Below, in pieces: positions 7,207 through 14,429 of a stretch of DNA of 14,715 nucleotides. Origin of the DNA: an uncultured Clostridia bacterium (GTDB taxonomy: Bacteria; Bacillota; Clostridia; UMGS1883); contig CANQKL010000025.1 of assembly GCA_947624455.1 (NCBI GenBank), positions 1 to 14,715 of the forward strand, given 5' to 3'. Below the pieces are notes generated by a model. That model worked only from the letters and a program-made list of their open reading frames with translations. It was not told the DNA's origin and did no database searches. The stretch's first letter is position 1. Each line of letters begins with the position of its first letter. Both the position numbers and the translations under genes were made by a program.

Positions 7207-8562
7207 TTATATATATTGGAACCAAATGAAAAGCATTGATATGACCATTACTATGACGGTGGCGGGGAACATATACCTGCAATACCGGCCCCAGCCGATG
7301 GGGTGGCCCGCCTTGGCCGCCACCGAGGTGCCGACCACGTTCGCCGAGGCGCCGATAGGCGTGGCGCTGCCGCCAACGTCGGTACCCATGGACAAAGACC
7401 AGGCCAGCACTTCCAGATTTACGCCGGGTATGGTGGCCAAGCTGCGGATAATGGGTATCATAGTGGCCGCGAAGGGGATGTTGTCCACAAAGGCGCTGGC
7501 TATGCCGCTGACCCAGACGATTATCGCCACCATCAGGTATATATTGCCGCCGCTGACGCGGCCTATGAAGTCCGCCGCCAGCTCCAGTATGCCGGTTTGC
7601 TCAAGGCCGCCAACGACCACGAACAGACCTATAAAGAACAGCAGGGTCTTGTAGTCCAGCTTCTTTAAAAGCTTAAGCGCGTCTCGGCCTGCGGCAATGA
7701 GGGTTATAGCGGCGATGAACAGGCCGATGAAAGCCACTGTCAGGCCGGTCATGGCGTGAGTCACCAGCAGGACTATGGCAATTATGAAAATGCCGCTGCT
7801 GACGATAAAGCCCCTTTTGTCCGTAATGGCTTCGGACGGGGAAGGAAAGGCCTCGGGGGCCGCCTTATCGTCCACTGGCGAGGTGAGCTGCTTCCTAAAG
7901 CAGAGGAAGAAGTACAGCACCACAAAGATCATGGACAGGCCCGCGATCACTCCGGTGTGGGTGATAAAGTCCGCGAAGGAGTAGCCAAGGGACGTGCCGA
8001 CTATGATGTTGGGCGGGTCGCCGCACATGGTAGCCGAGCCGCCCAGGTTGGCGCAGAAGATCTCCGACATTATCATGGGTACCGGGTCAAAGCGGAGCAT
8101 CCCCGCCAGCTCCACAGTTACCGCCGCCAAGAACAGTATTACGGTTATGCTGTCTATAAACATTGCCAGAACCGCCGACATCAGCATAAAGGCGATGAAT
8201 AGGGGAATGGTCTTGTAGCGAACCGCCTTGGCAAGGGTTATGCACAGCCAGCGGAAAAATCCGGCCTTAGCCATGCCCTCCACCATTATCATCATGCCCG
8301 CTATAAATATGATGGTGGCCCAGTTTATACCCACCGAAGCTTCCTCCGACGCGCCAGGGGCGTACCAGAAAGCGGTCGTGAATATGCCGCGCAGGTTCAG
8401 CGTGGCAATGACCGCCTTCGCGCTGTGCATACATATGCCGAAAACCACCGTGACTGTCGCCAGTCCGCAGAGCAGCGTGACGATGTGCCGTTCGATTTTT
8501 TCCGTCATTATGAGCAGAAACATCAGAACGAAAATCACGACTGCCAAAATTTGTGTTGTCAT
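7207..8562 (-). CDS. ArsB/NhaD-type (IT superfamily) membrane transporter
   Basis: This is a permease of the ion transporter superfamily that includes NhaD Na+/H+ antiporters, ArsB and SLC13-type carriers. It has 451 residues with roughly ten to twelve hydrophobic segments. The two inverted-repeat half signatures are visible: GGSATMCGDPPNIIVG, with GDPPN at 181-185 followed by TSLGYSFADF and HTG, and in the second half GGSATPIGASANVVG with GASAN at 404-408. These paired asparagine motifs bind ion or substrate in the superfamily. The GDPPN/SLGYSF wording is closest to the ArsB/NhaD branch, so sodium/proton exchange is a reasonable guess, but substrate is not proven. The ATG at 8562 has GGAGG nine bases upstream. 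It is the first gene of a four-gene cluster, with a near-consensus promoter about 80 bases upstream. Confidence 0.88.
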   Translation of the reverse strand: MTTQILAVVIFVLMFLLIMTEKIERHIVTLLCGLATVTVVFGICMHSAKAVIATLNLRGIFTTAFWYAPGASEEASVGINWATIIFIAGMMIMVEGMAKAGFFRWLCITLAKAVRYKTIPLFIAFMLMSAVLAMFIDSITVILFLAAVTVELAGMLRFDPVPMIMSEIFCANLGGSATMCGDPPNIIVGTSLGYSFADFITHTGVIAGLSMIFVVLYFFLCFRKQLTSPVDDKAAPEAFPSPSEAITDKRGFIVSSGIFIIAIVLLVTHAMTGLTVAFIGLFIAAITLIAAGRDALKLLKKLDYKTLLFFIGLFVVVGGLEQTGILELAADFIGRVSGGNIYLMVAIIVWVSGIASAFVDNIPFAATMIPIIRSLATIPGVNLEVLAWSLSMGTDVGGSATPIGASANVVGTSVAAKAGHPIGWGRYCRYMFPATVIVMVISMLFIWFQYI

Positions 8563-8642
8563 TTAATTCTGCCTCCAGTATTGAGATGTGCCTGTTTTTT
8601 AGCCCTTTTGTCAAAAAACGGCGAATTTTATGAATTATATTT

Positions 8643-8671
8643 ATTATAGTCGAGGCAAAACCTTTTTTCAA
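8643..8671 (-). promoter_or_regulatory. Sigma-A promoter for the transporter-kinase-GH35-deacetylase operon
   Basis: On the - strand TTGAAA (8666-8671) is separated by 17 bases from a perfect TATAAT (8643-8648). The predicted transcription start at about 8636 gives a leader of about 75 bases before the transporter start codon. This is the only good promoter I see for the four tightly spaced genes down to 3942. Confidence 0.75.
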
Positions 8672-8793
8672 TAGTAATAAGATACAAAGTGCGGGAAAAA
8701 GTAGGCCGATTTATTTATTCACTAAAACAAGCGCGCACCCGAAAAGCGGCCGCTTGAGGCTTTGGAGCCGAACCTATTCCCCGCTTTCCGCTC

Positions 8794-9714
8794 CTAATTT
8801 TTCGCGGTTTTGACGCCCTCTTCGTCGAACCAGTAGAGCTGTCCGTCCCAAAGGAAGGGGTCGCCTACTGAGCCGGGCTTTAGGGTGACGGACAGATCCA
8901 TCAGCTCCTTCTCGCCGCCGTCGGAGTACTCCTTTACCACGCCGTCAGGGTAGACGGCATAGACCTTGGCGTCCTGGACAAAGGCGGCCGCCGCGCCGTC
9001 AAAGCTGTAAACGTCCTGACCGCCCTGTTCCAGGCGGAATGACTCGCCGTCCCTGACAAGGTAAGTGACATCGCCGCCCTCCTCCTCAGGCTCCAGCGCG
9101 CCTATTACGTTGTCGGGCATGGCGCGGGGGGACACAAGACCGTAGCTGGCTATGCTAAGGCCCTCGTCAAAGCTCTTGTGCTGGAGGTATGACCGGTTCA
9201 GCTTGAGGTAAGTACCCGCCCCGTTTACGGCAAGGCCGTTGACGATGGGGGAGTCGGCCCCGTAGTCCCGGCTTATTTCATTATAATAGGAGGCGTATTT
9301 GCCCAGCACCTCCGTCCCCTGGAGGACGAAGATGTCTCCATCCCTGCCGCCGTCGTTTACGGTGTATCGCCCGGCAAAGCTGACGCCGAGAACGTCGTCC
9401 GTGAAGATCAGTTCCGGAATAAAGCCGCCGTACACCAGCTTCTCGTCATCTATAGTCAGGTTCAGCTCCGCCTCGGACAGCTCCTGAGCGTCGTAGACCT
9501 GCTCTAATTTTTTATCTCCGTCAAGGTCATACCGCTTGAGTTCGCTGTCGGTGAGCATATAGAGGACGCCCCCCTCGTAAACGGCCATGGAGCGGATCCC
9601 CGGCAGGGAAACCTCGGTCAAGGTCGCGGTCTTGCCGATAGATATTTTGCAGCCGGAAAGCGCCAGCGCCAGGGCGGCCGATAGTACAAGCAGTAATTTA
9701 ACTTTGTGTTTCAT
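8794..9714 (-). CDS. Putative lipoprotein of unknown function, possibly beta-propeller-like
   Basis: I do not recognise a named family. The 306-residue protein has a lipoprotein signal peptide: Lys-rich start, hydrophobic core, lipobox ALSGC with Cys22 as lipidation site, so it should sit on the outer face of the membrane. The mature part consists of short strand-turn repeats with Tyr/Trp and Asp-Gly turns (for example GGVLYMLTDSELKRYDLDG near the start, DGQLYWFDEEGV near the end). This suggests a small beta-propeller or repeated beta-sheet protein of the kind that reads out as DUF5050-like, but this is inference. It has no enzyme motif that I can see. The ATG at 9714 has GGAGG five bases upstream. 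Its upstream region (9715-9834) carries an unusual set of repeats and hairpins, suggesting tight regulation. No clear terminator follows; an AAGCGGCCGCTT palindrome at 8744-8755 is weak. Confidence 0.78.
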   Translation of the reverse strand: MKHKVKLLLVLSAALALALSGCKISIGKTATLTEVSLPGIRSMAVYEGGVLYMLTDSELKRYDLDGDKKLEQVYDAQELSEAELNLTIDDEKLVYGGFIPELIFTDDVLGVSFAGRYTVNDGGRDGDIFVLQGTEVLGKYASYYNEISRDYGADSPIVNGLAVNGAGTYLKLNRSYLQHKSFDEGLSIASYGLVSPRAMPDNVIGALEPEEEGGDVTYLVRDGESFRLEQGGQDVYSFDGAAAAFVQDAKVYAVYPDGVVKEYSDGGEKELMDLSVTLKPGSVGDPFLWDGQLYWFDEEGVKTAKN

Positions 9715-9722
9715 AAGAACCT

Positions 9723-9779
9723 CCGGTAATGACCGGCGATGAGAGACGAGCGGTCGGAAACAGATGGGCGGAGTCTCTC
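9723..9779 (-). promoter_or_regulatory. Structured 5' leader of the lipoprotein gene, hairpin overlapping the ribosome binding site
   Basis: In the - strand leader, GAGAGAC pairs with GTCTCTC (9773-9779 with 9741-9747), giving a long-loop hairpin. Next CCGGT pairs with ACCGG (9732-9736 with 9723-9727) around a four-base loop. The second stem takes up two bases of the GGAGG ribosome binding site (9720-9724), so it could damp translation. Pairings are read by eye and not energy-tested. Confidence 0.4.
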
Positions 9780-9829
9780 GGGGCCGATTTTGTTCTTATT
9801 ATATTATTCCTGATTTTTCGGGGCCGATT
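9778..9829. repeat. Twin 12-bp direct repeats TCGGGGCCGATT flanking the lipoprotein -10 box
   Basis: Identical copies occupy 9778-9789 and 9818-9829, exactly 40 bp apart (about four helical turns). Each contains an interrupted dyad, TCGG-N2-CCGA. One copy covers the -35 position and the other lies just after the expected transcription start. They are probable operator half-sites for an unidentified regulator. Confidence 0.55.
9798..9803 (-). promoter_or_regulatory. -10 element (TATAAT) of the lipoprotein gene, no clear -35
   Basis: The - strand reads TATAAT at 9798-9803, with no recognisable -35 box at 16-18 bases. The place where a -35 would be is instead occupied by one copy of a 12-bp repeat. 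This suggests a promoter that depends on, or is blocked by, a bound regulator. Confidence 0.45.
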
Positions 9830-9834
9830 CCAAA

Positions 9835-11064
9835 TTAGCTTCTGTAATCGGCGTTGATGCTTACGTATTCGTGGGTCAGGTCGCAGCCCCAGGCCGTGGC
9901 GGAAGCTTGACCGTCGTGAACGTCGATGAGGGCCGTCACCTTGTCGGCGGAGAGGATGAGCTTTGCGGTTTCCTCGCTGTAATCGGCGGCGACGCCGTTT
10001 TCGACTATGGTCATGCGGCCGTTGGCGCTCTCGAATATTATATCCACCTTGTCCGGATCAAAGTTGGCCCCGCTGTAACCCATAGCGCAGAGGATGCGGC
10101 CCCAGTTGGCGTCCCGGCCGTAAATGGCGGCCTTGGTCAGACTGCTGGTGATCACGCTTTTGGCCAGGGTACGGGCGCTGGACCGGTCGGCGGCGTGGCA
10201 AACCGTGGCCTCGAAGAGCTTTGTGGCCCCCTCGCCGTCCTCGGCAATGCGCATGGAAAGGTATTTGAGCATCTCGAACAGAGCCGCGCGAAAAACTGCG
10301 GCGTCCTGATCTGTCAGGGGGCCGTTGCCGGCCATGCCGTTAGCCAACAGCAAAACAGTGTCGTTAGTGCTGGTGTCCCCGTCCACGGATATCATGTTAA
10401 AGGTATCGTCAGCCACGGCGGCCAGCGTTTCCTGGAGGGTAGCTTTGTCCACGGCGGCGTCGGTGGTGATATAGCAGAGCATCGTACCCAGATTTGGGTG
10501 TATCATGCCGCTGCCCTTGCACATTCCGCCCATGCGGCAAGTCTTTCCCCCCAGATCGAACTCCAGGGCGTACTGCTTGGGCCGGGTGTCGGTAGTCATA
10601 ATTGCCTCGGCGGCCAGAGCGGCGGCCTCGGGAGTGTCCTTTAATTCGGGAACGAGGGCGCGGATACCGGCCTCGATCTTGTCCATGGGCAGCCGCCCGC
10701 CTATGACGCCCGTGGAGCCTAACAGCACCTCGTCGGCGTCAAGCCCCAGCAGCGAAGCGGTCAGTTCGGCGGAGGCGCGGCAGTCCCTGTCGCCCTGTTC
10801 GCCGGTGCAGGCGTTGGCGAAGCCGGTGTTGACCACGACGGCCCCCGCCTTTTTCCCCGCGTTAACGATGCCCTTATCCCACTTTACCGGGGCGGCTTTT
10901 ACCAGATTTTTAGTGAATACACCGGCGACAGCGGCCTTTTGACCGGTGCGTATCATGGCCATATCCCGGTTTGTCTTGCCGGGCTTGATCCCCGCCCGCA
11001 GACCCCAGGCGGAGTAACCTTGCGGAGCGGTCACGCCGCCGTCTATGATTTTGATTGACGTCAT
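9835..11064 (-). CDS. argJ: Bifunctional ornithine acetyltransferase / N-acetylglutamate synthase ArgJ
   Basis: ArgJ transfers the acetyl group from N-acetylornithine to glutamate in the cyclic arginine pathway, and in bifunctional forms also acetylates glutamate from acetyl-CoA. The 409-residue cytoplasmic protein has a standard length. It shows the N-terminal GGVTAPQGYSAWGL opening, VVNTGFANACTG and STGVIGGRLPM. The self-cleavage region KGSGMIHPNLGTMLCYITTDA has catalytic Thr at about residue 194, where the precursor splits into alpha and beta chains. The C-terminus has RDANWGRILCAMGYSG and a closing HEYVSINADYRS, as in the family. The residue before the catalytic Thr is Gly where Ala is common. 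The ATG at 11064 has GGAGG seven bases upstream. It lies 89 bases downstream of the aspartate-semialdehyde dehydrogenase gene. No other arg genes lie in the window, so bifunctionality cannot be inferred from context. Confidence 0.97.
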   Translation of the reverse strand: MTSIKIIDGGVTAPQGYSAWGLRAGIKPGKTNRDMAMIRTGQKAAVAGVFTKNLVKAAPVKWDKGIVNAGKKAGAVVVNTGFANACTGEQGDRDCRASAELTASLLGLDADEVLLGSTGVIGGRLPMDKIEAGIRALVPELKDTPEAAALAAEAIMTTDTRPKQYALEFDLGGKTCRMGGMCKGSGMIHPNLGTMLCYITTDAAVDKATLQETLAAVADDTFNMISVDGDTSTNDTVLLLANGMAGNGPLTDQDAAVFRAALFEMLKYLSMRIAEDGEGATKLFEATVCHAADRSSARTLAKSVITSSLTKAAIYGRDANWGRILCAMGYSGANFDPDKVDIIFESANGRMTIVENGVAADYSEETAKLILSADKVTALIDVHDGQASATAWGCDLTHEYVSINADYRS

Positions 11065-11153
11065 CTTATGTCCTCCAATGCGATAGTGAAAAATCAGCGA
11101 TAGGCAGGCGGCCGCGCAAAGGCTCGCGGGCGCGGTTGGCCCGTCGCCGCTCC

Positions 11154-12236
11154 TTAATCCAAAAATCCCTTTGCCGCCAGCAGCTCGGCCATGAGGACGG
11201 CTCCTCCAGCGGCGCCGCGCAATGTGTTGTGGCTCAGGCCCACGAACTTGTAGTCGTACTGGCTGTCCTCCCGGAGCCTGCCGACGCTGACGGCCATACC
11301 GCCCTCCAGATCCCGATCCAGCTTGGCCTGGGGGCGATCCGCCTCCTCAAAATAGTGTATGAACTGCTTAGGCGCGTGGGGCAGGCCGAGAGCCTGAGGC
11401 TCCCCGCTGAAATTGGCCCAATCGGCCTTTATCTGCTCTATGGTGGGCTTGTTCTTGAACTTCACAAAAACCGCGGCGGTGTGACCGTCGGACACTGGAA
11501 CCCGCAGACACTGGGTGGTGATGGAGATGCTGTCCTCGTCAACGATCCTGCCGTTTACGACCTTGCCCCAGACCTTCAGCGGCTCAAGCTCGGACTTTTC
11601 CTCCTCGCCGCCGATGTAAGGGATAAGGTTATCCACCATTTCGGGCCAAGTCTCAAAGGTCTTGCCCGCGCCGGAAATAGCCTGATATGTGGTGGCCAGC
11701 ACCTTCTCCACCCCGTACTTAAGCAGGGGGTGGAGGGCGGGAACATAGCTCTGGATGGAGCAATTAGACTTTACGGCTATGAAACCCCGCTTTGTCCCCA
11801 GCCTGGCCCGCTGAGCGGCGATGACCTCCGTGTGCTGGGGGTTTATCTCGGGAATGAGCATAGGTACGTCGGGGGTGTGGCGGTGAGCGGAGTTGTTGGA
11901 CATTACCGGACACTCGGCCTTGGCATACCGCTCCTCAAGGGCGCGAATCTCGTCCTTTTTCATATCCACGGCGCAGAACACAAAGTCTACAGCGGCCGCT
12001 ATCTTTTCCACATCGGCGGCGGCGTCCATAACGGTCATTTCAGCCACCGAGGCGGGAATATCCGTTTTCATGGCCCACTTGGAGCCGACGGCCTCCCGGT
12101 AAGGCTTTCCCGCGCTCCGGGGAGAGGCCGCCAAAGCGGTTATCTTAAACCAGGGATGGTCGTGGAGCAGAGTTATGAACCTCTGGCCCACCATGCCCGT
12201 GGCGCCGATTATTCCCACATTGTAAGAGTTTTTCAT
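11154..12236 (-). CDS. asd: Aspartate-semialdehyde dehydrogenase, archaeal/fungal-type
   Basis: This enzyme reduces aspartyl-4-phosphate to aspartate semialdehyde with NADPH, the branch-point step toward lysine, diaminopimelate, methionine and threonine. The 360-residue protein has the Rossmann motif GIIGATGMVGQRF (9-20), the catalytic Cys159 in KSNCSIQ and the acid/base His252 in SDGHTAAVFV. The overall length and the PVSDGHTAA / GGMAVSVGRLRED wording match the archaeal/yeast (TIGR00978-like) type rather than the usual bacterial type. Some relatives of this group act on malonyl-CoA, but nothing here favours that. The ATG at 12236 has AAAGGAGA seven bases upstream. It lies 82 bases after the HAD gene and 89 bases before argJ, so cotranscription with either is possible but not assured. 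No lysine riboswitch is visible in the short leader. Confidence 0.95.
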   Translation of the reverse strand: MKNSYNVGIIGATGMVGQRFITLLHDHPWFKITALAASPRSAGKPYREAVGSKWAMKTDIPASVAEMTVMDAAADVEKIAAAVDFVFCAVDMKKDEIRALEERYAKAECPVMSNNSAHRHTPDVPMLIPEINPQHTEVIAAQRARLGTKRGFIAVKSNCSIQSYVPALHPLLKYGVEKVLATTYQAISGAGKTFETWPEMVDNLIPYIGGEEEKSELEPLKVWGKVVNGRIVDEDSISITTQCLRVPVSDGHTAAVFVKFKNKPTIEQIKADWANFSGEPQALGLPHAPKQFIHYFEEADRPQAKLDRDLEGGMAVSVGRLREDSQYDYKFVGLSHNTLRGAAGGAVLMAELLAAKGFLD

Positions 12237-12318
12237 TGATATGTCTCCTTTATGATAATAAATTGTTTTATTTGCTTTATGTTGGGCGGGTAAAAACCTG
12301 GGCCGCCGCCGGTCGGTT

Positions 12319-12924
12319 CTAATTCCCGAGCAGTTCCTCCAGTTCCCTGGCGGCCCGGTCGTGATCCTCCACGAGGATGGTGTTTATCCCCTGCTCCCTT
12401 GCGCCCGCCAGATTCTCCGGCAGATCGTCCAGAAAAACGGCGTTTTTAGGGACAATGGAATATTTTTCTATCAACCGGCGGTAAATTTCGGGCCAGGGCT
12501 TGATCTGGTTTATCTCATAGGAGATCACCGCCCCGTCCGCGTGGCGCAGGAAACGGAAATGCCCCCTGGCGTAGTTGAACATGGTTCGTCCGTAGTTGGA
12601 CAGTATGTAGCCCCTGTAGCCCCTATCCTTTAAGCTCCTGAGCCAGCCCTCGGCAAAGGGATATTCCGTCACCGAGTACTGCCAGCGGCCGAAAATTTCT
12701 CTGATCTCGGCCTCCAGCTCCGGGTCGTTGGCCACGAAAGCGTCTATCAGCTCCCCGTCGCTCTTTAGCCCCAGGTCTACCTGATGCCAGTCCTCGCTTT
12801 GGAACACCGCCCTCGCGATGCGTTCGTTGACCTGGGGGCCGAAGCCGAAGCTCCGGACAAAGCCCGCCCAGTCAAAGCCCGCCAGCACGTTCCCGATGTC
12901 AAAGATCACGGTGTCGATGGCCAT
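12319..12924 (-). CDS. HAD-superfamily hydrolase (YihX-like subgroup IA phosphatase)
   Basis: This is a cytoplasmic phosphatase of the haloacid dehalogenase superfamily with 201 residues from the chosen start. The four motifs are visible: nucleophile Asp9 in VIFDIGNVL, Ser109 in ILSNYG, Lys142 in QIKPWPEIY, and the acidic pair Asp166/Asp167 in VFLDDLPEN. The second Asp of motif I is replaced by Gly (FDIGN), which is typical of the YihX / glucose-1-phosphatase-like subgroup, so this is not a loss of function. A helical cap lies between motifs I and II. The ATG at 12924 is one base beyond the TGA of the VanZ-like gene, so translation is likely coupled; a TTG three codons earlier is less favoured. 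The physiological substrate is unknown. Confidence 0.88.
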   Translation of the reverse strand: MAIDTVIFDIGNVLAGFDWAGFVRSFGFGPQVNERIARAVFQSEDWHQVDLGLKSDGELIDAFVANDPELEAEIREIFGRWQYSVTEYPFAEGWLRSLKDRGYRGYILSNYGRTMFNYARGHFRFLRHADGAVISYEINQIKPWPEIYRRLIEKYSIVPKNAVFLDDLPENLAGAREQGINTILVEDHDRAARELEELLGN

Positions 12925-12925
12925 T

Positions 12926-13477
12926 TCATCCAACCTTTCTAAGCTTTTTCACAATAAAGACCACCAGCCGCGTCACCGCGAAAGCGGCAAGAATACTCAG
13001 GCCGAAGCCCAGCGAGTCGTATATAAGGTCCCCGGGCCGTCCCTCGCGGCTGTTCACAAAGAGCTGGTGGAACTCGTCGGCGCAGGCGTAGAGCAGGCAA
13101 AAGACAAAGGCCAGCCCCATCGCCGCTGGCTGGCGGCGGAGCTTAAAGCCCAGCAGCCGGTCGTTTCTGCTTTTCAGCAGTCGTTCCCACCAGAAGTACT
13201 CCACTGCGCCCAGCAGGGCGAAAAGGTAAAAATGTCCCCATTTGCGCCCCTCCAGCCGGAAGTGGAAGCTTTCGCCCCCGTCGTCGTCGTCGCCAAGGGC
13301 GATGACCGGGGTGAGTACGTCCAACCCCTTTTCCTTTATCCCGTTCAGGACGGCCTGGCTAACCTCGTAAGACTTGTCGCCCGTCTGCTGGGAAAAACAG
13401 AATATTGCCGTCATGACCGCCAGCGCCGCCAAGCCCAGCAGAGCCAGGGCAAGGCGGTTTCGGTTTAGTTCGCTCAA
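12926..13477 (-). CDS. VanZ-like integral membrane protein
   Basis: This belongs to the VanZ family, named after the teicoplanin-resistance protein, but most members have unknown roles at the membrane. The 183-residue protein has about four hydrophobic segments (roughly 9-30, 78-97, 117-136, 150-175). The family motifs are FCFSQQ after the first helix, a RKWGHFYLFALLG pattern, and DEFHQLFVNSREGRPGDLIYDSLG with conserved acidic and His residues. An acidic insert (DDDDGG) lies in the loop near residue 65. The start is a TTG at 13477. The ATG at 13487 just upstream is in another frame, and no other start precedes the first helix. The ribosome binding site is weak (GAGAGA). It lies 29 bases after the SGNH-like gene and one base before the HAD gene start, so an operon is likely. 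A role in glycopeptide resistance is not supported by context. Confidence 0.85.
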   Translation of the reverse strand: MSELNRNRLALALLGLAALAVMTAIFCFSQQTGDKSYEVSQAVLNGIKEKGLDVLTPVIALGDDDDGGESFHFRLEGRKWGHFYLFALLGAVEYFWWERLLKSRNDRLLGFKLRRQPAAMGLAFVFCLLYACADEFHQLFVNSREGRPGDLIYDSLGFGLSILAAFAVTRLVVFIVKKLRKVG

Positions 13478-13506
13478 AGTTTTTCATCTCTCTCGAATAA
13501 TAAATC

Positions 13507-14346
13507 TCAGTCGTTAATGGTAGCTTCCTCGGCCTCGTCAAAAATCTCCTTTGCGGAAATGATTTCATCGAAATACCCGAGATCGGACATTCTTTCGTAA
13601 GTCAGGTAGGCCAGCAGCCTTTTGCCGTTGTCGTTGAGGTGCAGCCCGTCGCTCTTAAGCAGGCTTGGAGGAATCCGTCCCTCGTTCATGGCCTGGCGGT
13701 CAAGGGCGGTTATTTCCAACTCCAGGCTGGGCAGCCCGTCGGTGGACATATATTCGCGTATGTTTATGTAGCGTTCGCCGTAGGCCTGTTCCATGGCGGC
13801 CTCCAGATATTGCATCTCCTCTTTTGAACCCTTTGTCGCGCCCAGGACGATGTAGCGGTCGTGAGTGCCGATGTACTGACGCTGGAGAGCGAGTACATAG
13901 TCTATGTCGGACAGCGGAGTTTCATCGCCCATGAAGATTATGGGAAAATAGCCCAGATACTCGGAGTAATCCACGTTGTTTGTAACGTTTATGTACACGG
14001 TGGCGGGATTGCAGACGGAGCTGCGTATCAGCGAGCTGACCGTGGAGCGCAGATCCATACCTCCTCCGTTGGTGTCGTCCAGCAGACTGTCGCCGAAGAA
14101 GGCCACGCCGGGCAGGTAAGTCTCGGCGGCGTTGAGGTAGTTGAGACGGGCGTTTTCCCTGCGCTTTGCCAGAGCGTCCTTCTTTTGGTTGATCTCGGCC
14201 TGGCGTTTTTCTCTTTCGGGTATGACCCTCTGGTAAACCTCCATATTGTAGGCGTTTTCCGCCCGCTCGTGTATGTAGATGCCGACTATCGCCGCCAAAA
14301 AAACAAAGCACAGTGCGATGGCGACGACGCTCTGATTTTTGAACAT
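13507..14346 (-). CDS. Membrane-anchored SGNH-hydrolase-like protein
   Basis: The protein looks like a GDSL/SGNH-fold hydrolase tethered to the membrane, perhaps acting on acyl groups of envelope polymers. It has 279 residues. A membrane helix sits at about 7-24, then a charged heptad-like stalk (about 36-75, probably coiled coil). The SGNH domain follows: block I FFGDSLLDD with Ser87, and block V SDGLHLNDNG with Asp233 and His236. The block III Asn of classical members (GxND) is not clear: the candidate site reads VLGATKG, so catalytic competence needs proof. Block II Gly is also uncertain. The ATG at 14346 has GGAGG seven bases upstream. It is the first gene of an operon with VanZ-like and HAD genes, under a perfect consensus promoter. 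I cannot assign its substrate. Confidence 0.75.
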   Translation of the reverse strand: MFKNQSVVAIALCFVFLAAIVGIYIHERAENAYNMEVYQRVIPEREKRQAEINQKKDALAKRRENARLNYLNAAETYLPGVAFFGDSLLDDTNGGGMDLRSTVSSLIRSSVCNPATVYINVTNNVDYSEYLGYFPIIFMGDETPLSDIDYVLALQRQYIGTHDRYIVLGATKGSKEEMQYLEAAMEQAYGERYINIREYMSTDGLPSLELEITALDRQAMNEGRIPPSLLKSDGLHLNDNGKRLLAYLTYERMSDLGYFDEIISAKEIFDEAEEATIND

Positions 14347-14368
14347 ACGTTTTCCTCCGTTCGATTAA

Positions 14369-14429
14369 AAACGCTGGTTGAGTCTGAACGATTTTAACGC
14401 GGCGGCATGGCCGCGACTAATCAGCGTTT
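14369..14429 (-). promoter_or_regulatory. Structured leader of the SGNH/VanZ/HAD operon, attenuator-like
   Basis: In the - strand transcript, AAACGCTG (14422-14429) can pair with CAGCGTTT (14369-14376), followed by a short T-rich stretch. Inside it CGCGGC (14410-14415) pairs with GCCGCG (14398-14403). A competing pairing, CGTTC with GAACG, would reach toward the ribosome binding site. The arrangement is reminiscent of an attenuator or protein-binding leader, but I recognise no known riboswitch class. Confidence 0.35.

Noticed and set aside
8744..8755. Perfect 12-bp palindrome AAGCGGCCGCTT downstream of the lipoprotein gene
   Set aside because: It is short, has only a weak hairpin potential with four T's on the - strand, and shows no companion iterons or boxes. 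I could not support an origin, att site or firm terminator.
9871..10644. 257-codon open frame on the + strand opposite argJ
   Set aside because: It is antisense to a full-length, motif-complete ArgJ and contains low-complexity Gly/Val/His-rich sequence typical of shadow frames.
11055..12239. 394-codon open frame on the + strand opposite aspartate-semialdehyde dehydrogenase and the argJ start
   Set aside because: It is fully antisense to well-conserved enzymes, shows no family motif, and is explained by GC-rich codon bias in the real genes.
12926..13477. Glycopeptide (teicoplanin) resistance locus because of VanZ
   Set aside because: No vanH/A/X/Y/R/S genes are present, and VanZ-like proteins are widespread in Firmicutes without resistance.
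13359..13487. ATG at 13487 with a short frame overlapping the VanZ start
   Set aside because: Its product is Pro/Gly-rich without hydrophobic segments, whereas the overlapping TTG-initiated frame gives a complete VanZ protein. The ATG frame is not used, and no frameshift is needed.
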